Below, in pieces: positions 8,210 through 15,156 of a stretch of DNA of 64,000 nt (position 1 is the stretch's first letter; each line of letters begins with the position of its first letter). The notes beneath the pieces are model-generated. The model saw only the letters and a list, made by a program, of their open reading frames with translations, made no database searches and was not told the origin of the DNA. The position numbers were made by a program, and so were the translations under genes. This DNA is from Neiella holothuriorum (GTDB taxonomy: Bacteria > Pseudomonadota > Gammaproteobacteria > Enterobacterales > Neiellaceae): positions 1 through 64,000 of the forward strand of contig NZ_JAHZSS010000017.1 of assembly GCF_019457915.1 (NCBI RefSeq). Reading direction: 5' to 3'.

Positions 8210-9073
8210 TTAGTTATAAGAAGCGAAAATTTCTCTACCTATTTTGGCAATAGCTTTATTTCTCTCGTCAAACGAAGCTTCAGTCTGGGTGAGATATATC
8301 GCAACAATTAATGGCTGCTGTTCATTTGACCAAATCGCAGCGGTGATTCCCCTAGACCCAAAACCACCAGCACCCGACCTATCAGCAATTGACCACCCCT
8401 CTGGTAGCACTGAACGCAACAAGCTATCGGACACCTTGTTGCCAGCCATCCATTCAATTAATTGTTCTTTAGAGCCACTTGAGAGTTTCTCGCCATAAAG
8501 CAGTTTCCCGAGGCTTTTTACAATCGCGTTAGGTGTTGTTGTATCACGCTCATCCCCGCTTCGCGCTTCATTTAAATGAGGCTCTATACGATCCAGTCGC
8601 GTTACTTCATCACCGAGTTCTTTCATGAACAAGGTCAATTCAGATGGGCCACTAATACCGTCCAGTACTATATTAGCCGCTGTGTTGTCACTCATAACCA
8701 TTGCAGCCGTGCAAGCCTGCTTGAGGGAAAAGCTCTCTCCAACAAGCTTTTCTGTTATCGGCGACCAAGTAATAAGGTCTTGTTCCTCAATCTTCACAGA
8801 TCGATCAATCGACAGCTTCGCCGTTTCAACATCGTGGAGCAATTTCGCACATGCAAGAGTTTTAAAGGTGCTCATCAACGGAAAACGTGAATCGCCGTTG
8901 TAATGCCAAAGGTAACCATCAGAAACGCTGTAGATTGAGACTCCTACTTTAGCACCCAGGTTTTGCTCTACCTCTTTGATGCTGTTGACTATCAGGTCTG
9001 GAGAAGAGTTGGCAGGAATGCTGAGGGTTAAGCTGCTTAACAGCGATACAAAAACAACAAATTTGGAGTACAT
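8210..9073 (-). CDS. Class A beta-lactamase, RSG (carbenicillinase, CARB/PSE-like) subgroup
   Basis: 287 aa, the normal length for class A enzymes, with an N-terminal secretion signal (about 22 residues, ending near PANSS). It hydrolyses beta-lactams in the periplasm by an acyl-serine mechanism. Motifs: STFK (active-site Ser70 and Lys73), SDN (130 loop), EPHLNE (Glu166 of the omega loop) and RSG in place of the usual KTG, which marks the carbenicillin-hydrolysing subgroup. Many blocks match PSE-1 by memory (ADRSGAGGFG, DRIEPxLNE), but it is clearly not identical, so I give no allele name. It is the only passenger of the rumA element. AGGAAA precedes the ATG. Substrate range (penicillins likely) is inferred. 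Confidence 0.93.
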   Translation of the reverse strand: MYSKFVVFVSLLSSLTLSIPANSSPDLIVNSIKEVEQNLGAKVGVSIYSVSDGYLWHYNGDSRFPLMSTFKTLACAKLLHDVETAKLSIDRSVKIEEQDLITWSPITEKLVGESFSLKQACTAAMVMSDNTAANIVLDGISGPSELTLFMKELGDEVTRLDRIEPHLNEARSGDERDTTTPNAIVKSLGKLLYGEKLSSGSKEQLIEWMAGNKVSDSLLRSVLPEGWSIADRSGAGGFGSRGITAAIWSNEQQPLIVAIYLTQTEASFDERNKAIAKIGREIFASYN

Positions 9074-9539
9074 ACGATAGTTTTTTCCTAGATATAAAGA
9101 AAGGTGTTTCCTGCTCGCGATGATACATCAAAACGAATATCGATTAAAGAATTAGCGTCTGTTATGGGTCGCGACCTGCGGTTTAAAGCAGCTTCGAGTG
9201 AAAGAGAATTGCGTCTGCTTTACCAGTTTGTTTAAAAACTCTCACGGTTCGGAGTGGGCCAGCGCTTATCGAGGCCACCGAAGTTGTTCCGTCTCGCCTG
9301 AGTCGGACAAGGCCATTTATATTATTTAGTTAACTAGCCTAACTCAACTTTGCTCGGATGAGCGCTAAGGCAACCAATTAGGGGATCCCAGCGGGGATCA
9401 GTGAAAAAACTCGACCGAGTGATAGTTGTCAACGCCGTAAAAGTAGGTATGAACGAGATTTATCTTACTATCTTATTATTTTTTCGTTATTTATTAATAG
9501 ATTTCAGAACATTGACAAAAAAGAGCAATATGGGAAAAG
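9074..9539. other. Non-coding end region of the rumA element
   Basis: 466 bp between the beta-lactamase start and the element's right end. It must contain the beta-lactamase promoter (minus strand) and the recombinase-binding sites. The last 80 bp are very AT-rich. No gene longer than 60 codons is supported. Confidence 0.45.
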
Positions 9540-9545
9540 CGCTGG
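9528..9545. repeat. Right end of the rumA element: ATATGGGAA plus direct repeat CGCTGG
   Basis: ATATGGGAA at 9528-9536 is the complement of the left terminal TTCCCATAT, three bases from the CGCTGG at 9540-9545 shared with the left junction. The 6-bp repeat fits a tyrosine-recombinase crossover spacer as well as a target duplication. Confidence 0.75.
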
Positions 9546-9650
9546 TGAAGGAAAACCAGCAGAAACACGTTCCATGAACAATGGAATACGAAGGCGCTTG
9601 GCTTTGATGAAGGCAAGTGCGCCGCTACGGCCTATCAGCGAGACACTCAT
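9540..9650 (-). pseudogene. rumA: rumA, 5' fragment (first 37 codons, with cleavage site)
   Basis: ATG at 9650-9648 opens MSVSLIGRSGALAFIKAKRL and continues to SAGFPSPA at 9540, where homology switches to the inserted element. It contains the Ala31-Gly32 pair expected to be the RecA-stimulated self-cleavage site of UmuD-type proteins. GAGG lies just upstream of the ATG and a LexA box 29 bp upstream. The rest of the gene is at 1002-1340. As it stands the fragment reads into the element and cannot make RumA. Confidence 0.92.
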
Positions 9651-9678
9651 GACGAACCTCGAAAAATCATAATTAATA

Positions 9679-9694
9679 CTGTTTGTTTATACAG
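9679..9694 (-). promoter_or_regulatory. LexA (SOS) box of the rumAB promoter
   Basis: CTGTTTGTTTATACAG, flanked by TA and TA, fits the LexA consensus TACTGT-N8-ACAGTA at all core bases and lies 29 bp upstream of the rumA ATG. rumAB of this ICE family is SOS controlled. After the insertion this promoter drives only the 37-codon fragment and then the right end of the element. Confidence 0.85.
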
Positions 9695-10291
9695 TATCTA
9701 ATGCTATGCTGATTTCTACAAGTAAAATTGTAGGTAAAACTGTAGTTGTTCGAGTAAGACGCTGTGTTGTCGGTGATTTCTTTTTTGTGTTGAAAAACTA
9801 GATGTGGGGGGATCGCTCGCCCTCGTCAAAGCCTGCAAGGCTTGGACAATACTGCTTCTGCCTACTGCTCTTGTTTCTGTTACTGATCCTGTTACTGCTA
9901 CTGGTTAACGCATGGGTCAAGTAACCGTCAAACAAGGCTTGTTGAACCCTTTGCAAAGGGTTTAAAAACAGTTAGTAAAATTCTGCTTCGTATTGAATTT
10001 ACTGGCTTAAAGCGAAGTCAGGAGCATCATTAAAATGCTCAGTCGAACTCAGTTCAAGCCTTTTTCAACCGTTTGAAAAGGGGTTGGCTAAGCCATACCT
10101 AAAGGGTATCGGTAAGGGTTACCTAAAGGGTTTAGCTAAGGCTTTCTGAAAGGCTTAGCCAAAGCCTTCATACATGGGTTCACCCAGTAGAAAGATTAAA
10201 AAAACGCTGAGGTATCCAAGGTGCATTTAGAAAAACCTGTGGCACAGTGAAATCACCTAAAGCGAACAATAGAATTGAAGAGGAACCATCA
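9695..10291. repeat. Non-coding region rich in small palindromes and repeated CCTAAAGGG-like words
   Basis: About 600 bp with no supported gene between rumA and the exonuclease. Dyads seen: a perfect 18-bp palindrome AACCCTTTGCAAAGGGTT (9945-9962), GAGCAT...ATGCTC (10022-10040), CCTTTTTCAA...TTTGAAAAGG (near 10059-10081), ATACCTAAAGGGTAT (10095-10109), and a near-dyad around CTAAGGCTTTCTGAAAGG (10136-10154). AGGGTT/CCTAAAGGG words recur through 9940-10130. The function is unknown; it could be a protein-binding array, a leader RNA or an attenuating structure upstream of the exonuclease gene. Confidence 0.5.
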
Positions 10292-11197
10292 ATGACAAGA
10301 GCCCCTGCGCCATTTCCGCTAGAGCGCCTCGCGGATATCCCAGACAGACCAGAAGATTTTAGATTGCTGGAGCGTATTCCATTAACGCGTGAGCCGCAGT
10401 CCTGGCCACTTGAACTATCTCCTGTGGTCGGTGATGAACAGCCAATGGTGCTGCTCGATACAGAGACAACTGGACTGTCTGCCGATGACGAGTCCATTAT
10501 TGAGCTTGGTATGGTTAAGGTGCTTTACAGTCCCTCGGCTAAGCGGATTGTGTCGATTGTTGATGTGATCAGTTTGTATGAAGATCCCGGCAAGCCAATC
10601 CCCGAGCTGATTACAGAGTTAACCGGTATTACCGATGACATGGTGCGAGGCCAGCGCATTGATGATTCACTGGTAGCGAGTTGGTTATCCGATGATCCGC
10701 TGGTGGTTGCACACAATGCACAGTTTGATCGTCCTTTCTTTGAAAAGCGGTTTGCTGCATTAGGCCATCTATCTTGGGCCTGTTCAGCCAGTGGCATAGA
10801 TTGGAAGGCGCTGGGTTTTGAAAGTCGAAAGCTTGAGTACCTGCTGCTTCGCTTAGGTTGGTTTTATGAAGGACACCGAGCCGCAACCGATTGTTTGGCG
10901 ATGGCCTGGTTGTTCCATTTGTTGCCCGAGTCCGTTGCAAACTTGTTGTCTGAAGCAGACAGGCGAACTGTGTTAGTTCGTGCGTTTGGTGCGCCGTTTG
11001 ACGTAAAGGACTATTTAAAAGAACGTGGTTACCGTTGGCATGACGGCGTTAAAGGTGCCAACAAGCATTGGTGGCGCGAAATCAGCGAAGACGAGTTGCC
11101 GCAGGAACAAACTTACCTGGATGATTTGTATCATCGTGGCTCAGAACATGCCCACTATGACTACAAAGATGCCCGTAATCGATTTAAAGCTTTGTAG
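10292..11197 (+). CDS. DnaQ-like 3'-5' exonuclease (DEDDh family)
   Basis: 301 aa from the ATG at 10292, preferred over a GTG at 10247 because GAAGAGGA lies 7-14 bp upstream. The exonuclease domain shows DTETTGLS (Exo I, Asp and Glu for two metal ions), HNAQFDRPFF (Exo II) and GHRAATDCLA (Exo III with the general-base His), as in the epsilon proofreading subunit. The C-terminal 90 residues are of unknown type. This gene is a fixed member of the ICE backbone next to rumA. It is a cytosolic nuclease, possibly acting in processing of transferred or recombining DNA; that role is inferred. Confidence 0.88.
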   Translation: MTRAPAPFPLERLADIPDRPEDFRLLERIPLTREPQSWPLELSPVVGDEQPMVLLDTETTGLSADDESIIELGMVKVLYSPSAKRIVSIVDVISLYEDPGKPIPELITELTGITDDMVRGQRIDDSLVASWLSDDPLVVAHNAQFDRPFFEKRFAALGHLSWACSASGIDWKALGFESRKLEYLLLRLGWFYEGHRAATDCLAMAWLFHLLPESVANLLSEADRRTVLVRAFGAPFDVKDYLKERGYRWHDGVKGANKHWWREISEDELPQEQTYLDDLYHRGSEHAHYDYKDARNRFKAL

Positions 11198-11284
11198 CTC
11201 TCTACAAGGTAAGCCTTGCATATTTGAAAACCTCTGGAAAATGGAAAGTGAACTCATGGTTTAACCAACAAGAGGAATCTTTCC

Positions 11285-11584
11285 ATGTACCAAGACACCT
11301 ACATTGAATACTGGGGCGAAATCTTCGTCTCTGCCCGCATCATTGAATTTGGCATCACGTTCGAGCGCTTTCTTAAAGATCCATGGAAGCACTTGATGTC
11401 CTGTGGCCAAGACTCAGCCCCAGACGCGATTGCTGAAGGGATGTTGCCATTGCTACCAGCCCAGGCAGAGGTTGCTAGGCGCATTCGGGAGAGTGAACAA
11501 CGAGCCCTGATGTCTACAGAGTCGGACAAAGGGGTATCGCATCGCGGTAACATCGTGGTGCCATTGGTTCGGGTAGCGCATTGA
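11285..11584 (+). CDS. Conserved small ICE protein, function unknown
   Basis: 99 aa, start supported by AGAGGA 8 bp upstream. Soluble, with no signal or membrane segment; it begins MYQDTYIEYWGEIFV and ends in a charged, partly basic tail. Position after the exonuclease and just before the HS5 cargo matches the conserved small genes bordering hotspot 5 in SXT/R391 ICEs. I recognise no domain. Confidence 0.7.
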   Translation: MYQDTYIEYWGEIFVSARIIEFGITFERFLKDPWKHLMSCGQDSAPDAIAEGMLPLLPAQAEVARRIRESEQRALMSTESDKGVSHRGNIVVPLVRVAH

Positions 11585-11901
11585 TAGCGGCTACCAGCAA
11601 TGGCATGAAACAGTGTCTTCACGCCCATACCTGAGCGGCAATTGCAATCCAGATCAAAAAGTTGCCGCTTAGTCTTCCCTACAAAATAATTTGTGATAGG
11701 ATGATACTTAATAAAATTAATTAGGTTGAAGCCTATTCAGTGTGTTATGGCCATCTGTCCAGCTTCAACCGGTAGAGATTGATTAGTCATTGCGGATGAA
11801 GAGCAGCATTGAGTGGTGCTTTTCAATGTGATTACGCGATGTCGGTCCGTACTTTATAAACAGAGTTTTAAGAAACTGGTTGAATTGGATAAACAAGACG
11901 C
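11585..11901. promoter_or_regulatory. Left border of hotspot 5 and promoter region of the WYL regulator
   Basis: 317 bp without a gene. It contains AT-rich dyads that could be operators: ACAAAATAATTTGT (11681-11694) and TTAATAAAATTAA (11708-11720). WYL-domain regulators next to defence genes often bind inverted repeats in front of their own gene; assignment here is by position only. Confidence 0.35.
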
Positions 11902-12879
11902 ATGACAAATGATGGTCTGAAACAAACGGTACCAGCGAGTTCACTCGCTAAAGAAGGCGCGAAAGGAAAGCCAGATAGGCTTTTGCAGATAGCGCAGTTG
12001 CCACAAGCAACCAGGGATCGCATTGCCCACATCGATTTCACTTTATTGTTTAAGGGAGAAGCGGTGCGGGCGGATTTAGTCGATCGCTTCAGCATAGCTG
12101 CTGCACAAGCAACGAAAGACTTCACAATGTACCGAGAGCTTGCACCAAGCAACATTGAGTATGACCAAAAGCTCAAGTTGCATAAACGTGGTGAAGCATT
12201 TGAACCCTTGTTCGACTATGACGTTGTGAGAACACTGGCAACCATTAGCCAAGGATACGGAGATGGCTTTACTGGAAAGGTAAAACCACCACTGGCTTGT
12301 GAAGCGCCTTATCACCTTAACAAGCCCAGTTTATCTATAGTAGCGAAAGTCACCGAGGCCATTCACAAAGGCAAAGCCTTGAGTATCACCTATGTGTCGT
12401 TATCGAGCGGTGAAACCACGCGTGAAATTGTGCCGCATACGCTGGTGGACAATGGCCTGCGTTGGCATGTTCGTGGTTTTGACCGCAAGCATGGTGAGTT
12501 CCGTGACTTTGTACTGACCCGAATTAAAGCAGCGTTTGTGCTTGAAGATTCCACTTTGTCGCCTTCTGTTATCAAAGAAACGGAGCTCGAAACCCAAGAT
12601 CGGCAATGGAACCGATTTGTAGAGCTTGAGTTAGTGCCGCATCCACGTATTGAGCACAGCGAAGCGATTGAACTGGATTATGGCATGAAAGGTGGCGTGA
12701 TGAAGGTTGAGATTAGAGCTGCAACTGCTGGGTACTTGCTTCGGCTTTGGAATGTTGATTGCACCAAAGAGGCTCTGCTAAAAACACCCGAATTCCATTT
12801 ATGGCTAAAAAATCATCAAACTTTATACGGTGTCGGTAACCTTGCGATTGCGCCTGGTTTCGATATGGTCACAGAATAG
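11902..12879 (+). CDS. WYL-domain transcriptional regulator of the HS5 defence cargo
   Basis: 325 aa. The N-terminal third is likely a winged-helix DNA-binding region (VDRFSIAAAQATKDFTMYREL resembles the HTH segment of BrxR/CapW-type regulators). The middle carries a WYL domain (LSITYVSLSSGETTREIVPHTLVDNGLRWHVRGFD), a ligand-sensing SH3-like fold. The C-terminus resembles the extension domain of the same family. It ends 8 bp before hsdM. Such proteins repress defence operons (BREX, CBASS, type I RM) and may sense nucleic-acid signals. It probably controls the hsdM-hsdS-hsdR-mrr set, now interrupted. Confidence 0.82.
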   Translation: MTNDGLKQTVPASSLAKEGAKGKPDRLLQIAQLPQATRDRIAHIDFTLLFKGEAVRADLVDRFSIAAAQATKDFTMYRELAPSNIEYDQKLKLHKRGEAFEPLFDYDVVRTLATISQGYGDGFTGKVKPPLACEAPYHLNKPSLSIVAKVTEAIHKGKALSITYVSLSSGETTREIVPHTLVDNGLRWHVRGFDRKHGEFRDFVLTRIKAAFVLEDSTLSPSVIKETELETQDRQWNRFVELELVPHPRIEHSEAIELDYGMKGGVMKVEIRAATAGYLLRLWNVDCTKEALLKTPEFHLWLKNHQTLYGVGNLAIAPGFDMVTE

Positions 12880-12887
12880 GAAATAAC

Positions 12888-13451
12888 ATGAACAAGCAAC
12901 AATTAGCTGCAAAAATCTGGGAATCAGCCAACCAGATGCGCTCAAAAATCGAAGCTAACGAATACAAAGATTACATCTTAGGTTTCATTTTTTACAAGTA
13001 CCTGAGCGACCAGTTAGTTCAGTTTGTCACCAAAGAGGGCATGACACCTGAAGACATTAAAGCCCTCAACGAAGAAGACGCGGACACGGTCAAGTACATT
13101 CAAGACAATCTAGGTTATTTCATCGCTTACGATAATTTGTTTGCTACTTGGGTTGATCCTGCATTCGACTTTGACGAGTCTAACGTGCGCGATGCGCTAT
13201 CCGCCTTTAGCCGTTTGATTTCTCCTACCTACAAAAAATTGTTTGAAGGAATTTTCACCACACTCGAAACGGGTCTTAGCAAACTGGGTGAAAGCGCGGG
13301 TAAGCGCACAAAAGCCATTAGTGACCTACTGCATTTAATCAAAAGTATCCCAATGAACGGTAAGCAAGGCTATGACGTACTGGGTTACATCTATGAATAC
13401 CTGATTGAAAAATTTGCCGCCAATGCCGGTAAAAAAGCCGGTGAGTTCTAC
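12888..13451 (+). pseudogene. hsdM: hsdM (system 1), 5' part: N-terminal helical domain only
   Basis: 188 codons of a type I methyltransferase subunit: the HsdM_N domain (KIWESANQMRSKIEANEYKDYI, FKYLSD-type segment FYKYLSDQL) up to the invariant GEFY. The next expected residues, TPHEVS, are found at 29728, so the gene was split by a 16.3 kb insertion. Read as it stands the frame continues into the island and stops at 13505, giving a 205-aa protein without the SAM-binding and NPPY motifs. The rejoined gene would be about 870 codons. Confidence 0.93.
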
Positions 13452-13526
13452 ATAATGCCATCTACAAATTTACGGTCTAAATGTCACCTTCATATAGCTG
13501 CGTAGAGTGTTACTATTTTTAAAGTT

Positions 13527-14186
13527 TCACGCTAACTTCTCATTAAGTGCTTGGCCCAAATCAATAATATTGTTCCTCGCTGTAACTCCATCTTCTAACG
13601 CTTCTAAAAACCATTTCTCTGGATAAACATTCCCTCTGTATTTAAAGTCTCGTATTAAGACACCAACGTTACCCTCTTGAACTTTGAACATTCGCTGCGT
13701 CTTTAACAGGTTTCTATGTTTAATCGTGTTAATAAATGATTCCACGTAAGTATTGCTTTCATTTGAGCATACTTGCTCAGTAAGCACTGTAAGTGGGTCA
13801 TTTGGTATGTCTTTTTTTAGCATTTTAACCACACGTGCAATACTACAATCGTGGACTGGAATTTTCGGCTCTAAAATTAGCTCGTTAATTAATTGCGCAT
13901 AGATTTCATACATAGAACGCACATTGTAAAAAGCTGATTGTAGGTGAGCTTGAAGGATCAGAGTGGAATCATCTAGTGCGGCTCTTTCTTCACTACGAGA
14001 CAATATAAATGATATTGCTTCTCTTTGACTTTTTGGCTCAATCTCTTTGAAAAGAGCGTATGCTTCACATTTGTGATAATCAAAGATGTCAATAGACCTA
14101 TCGAGAGACTCAACGTAATCAAAGACACTGTGATTACCTTGATAGCTTTGAGATATCGTTTCTTTCAGCGTTTTAATGTTCCACAT
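13527..14186 (-). CDS. Unknown protein, possibly HEPN-type, last gene of the island RM operon
   Basis: 219 aa, all-helical in appearance, soluble, with no signal. A segment SMYEIYAQLINELIL followed later by FINTIKHRNLLKT recalls HEPN-domain proteins, in which a short N/R-x-K-H or Rx4-6H motif supplies RNase activity; this is a pattern impression only. It starts 9 bp after the stop of the 57-aa zinc ribbon and is the last gene before the island's left end. Context (end of a restriction operon) suggests an accessory defence or toxin role. Confidence 0.5.
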   Translation of the reverse strand: MWNIKTLKETISQSYQGNHSVFDYVESLDRSIDIFDYHKCEAYALFKEIEPKSQREAISFILSRSEERAALDDSTLILQAHLQSAFYNVRSMYEIYAQLINELILEPKIPVHDCSIARVVKMLKKDIPNDPLTVLTEQVCSNESNTYVESFINTIKHRNLLKTQRMFKVQEGNVGVLIRDFKYRGNVYPEKWFLEALEDGVTARNNIIDLGQALNEKLA

Positions 14187-14195
14187 TGTTATGCC

Positions 14196-14369
14196 CTAAT
14201 CATCCACAACTTCAATCGTTACATGCTGTGCACCAAGGTATGTGCCTTCATCCACTTCATAACGCAGGGTTTCATTGCAATGTGGGCAGTCAAAGGCTTC
14301 GTTTGGTTCGATGCATTCATCTTCTAGCCAATCCCAGCCAATATGCTTCTCACAAGTCGGGCATCTCAT
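14196..14369 (-). CDS. 57-aa double-CxxC zinc-ribbon protein
   Basis: Small gene between the peptidase (11 bp downstream of its stop) and the 219-aa gene. The translation begins MRCPTCEKHIGWDWLE and contains CPTC and CPHC pairs 22 residues apart, a classic zinc ribbon, followed by an acidic tail ending EVVDD. Tight spacing on both sides argues that it is real and co-translated. Function unknown; similar mini zinc ribbons act as partners or DNA/RNA-binding adaptors. Confidence 0.7.
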   Translation of the reverse strand: MRCPTCEKHIGWDWLEDECIEPNEAFDCPHCNETLRYEVDEGTYLGAQHVTIEVVDD

Positions 14370-14379
14370 TTAGCAATCC

Positions 14380-15156
14380 TTATTCATTCAAATACAACTC
14401 CGCCATGCCATCGAGCTTACTTTTAACTTCTTTCCAGTGCGGCATAACACTAGTCAGCAAGCGCCAAAACTTGTCACTGTGGTTGTGCTCAGCGATATGA
14501 CAAAGCTCGTGCAGAATCACGTAATCAATACACTCTTTAGGCGCTTTAATTAGATGAGGGTTGAGCATCAGGTTCCCTTTGGCTGAACAGCTTCCCCATT
14601 GCTTACTCATTGGCAATACACGAAAGCTGGGGATACCATCAACCCATGTCGCTTGAGGTAGTAACTCAGATAGGCGCTCATGGAAAATACGTTCAGCACG
14701 AACCTTGTACCAGTTGCGCACCAAAGCTTTAACCATGGCAGTTTTGTCATCGTTAAACCTCGTCAAGGTGACAAGTAACTTACCGCGAGTCATTTTTACC
14801 GTTGGTAAGGCATCTGCATCTTCTACTACCTTTAGTACATAACGACGACCAAGATAGAACTGCATCTCACCGCTGACGTAGTGTTTGGGCTGCACGTACT
14901 CCAAATGACCTCGAAACTCTTTCAGGGCATCATAAATCCACTTGGCACGCTTCATTACTGCTTGGTGAATGTCGTCAAGCTCAGCGTCTTCTGGGGTACT
15001 AACCGTGACATCGCAGCTGGGTTGCACCTTGATGGTAATGCTTCGCTTCTTTCCTTGTTTGATAGGCTTACGCAGCACCTCATAGCTCACAGCCTCATCT
15101 CCATAGATGAAGCTGTATTCCTCTTTGTTACGTTCGTCAGAGAATGTTGATGCCAT
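14380..15156 (-). CDS. YgjP-like (M48/DUF45) zinc metallopeptidase
   Basis: 258 aa. The C-terminal half has the zinc-protease signature VILHELCHIAEHNHSDKFW (HExxH with a downstream His/Asp) after the family motif QWGSCSAKGNL. The N-terminus is beta-rich (SITIKVQPSCDVTVSTP). The start ATG overlaps the hsdR stop (TAATG), so it is translationally coupled to hsdR. Members of this family are regularly encoded beside type I hsdR genes; a role in controlling or trimming the restriction complex is suspected but unproven. Expected to be cytosolic. Confidence 0.85.
   Translation of the reverse strand: MASTFSDERNKEEYSFIYGDEAVSYEVLRKPIKQGKKRSITIKVQPSCDVTVSTPEDAELDDIHQAVMKRAKWIYDALKEFRGHLEYVQPKHYVSGEMQFYLGRRYVLKVVEDADALPTVKMTRGKLLVTLTRFNDDKTAMVKALVRNWYKVRAERIFHERLSELLPQATWVDGIPSFRVLPMSKQWGSCSAKGNLMLNPHLIKAPKECIDYVILHELCHIAEHNHSDKFWRLLTSVMPHWKEVKSKLDGMAELYLNE

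Larger units (their letters stand above)
1347..9539. mobile_element. 8.2 kb tyrosine-recombinase element with beta-lactamase, inserted in rumA codon 37
   Basis: Joining 9540 to 1340 on the minus strand restores an uninterrupted 149-codon rumA (SAGFPSPA then QDYVEQ), which defines the insertion point. The 6-bp CGCTGG is present on both sides (1341-1346 and 9540-9545), and TTCCCATAT is found in inverted orientation just inside each end (1348-1356 and complement at 9528-9536). Contents: four overlapping recombinase-type genes on the minus strand under a LexA box, then one beta-lactamase gene. Organisation resembles the multi-recombinase elements described as GInts and strand-biased circularising elements; exact family membership is inferred. 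Confidence 0.85.

Noticed and set aside
7890-9539. Integron attC sites around the beta-lactamase
   Set aside because: CARB genes are often integron cassettes, but I found no RYYYAAC/GTTRRRY pair or VCR-like palindrome on either side.
9695-10291. oriT of the ICE in the palindrome-rich region
   Set aside because: In this family oriT lies next to mobI, which is not in the window; the palindromes alone do not show a nic site.
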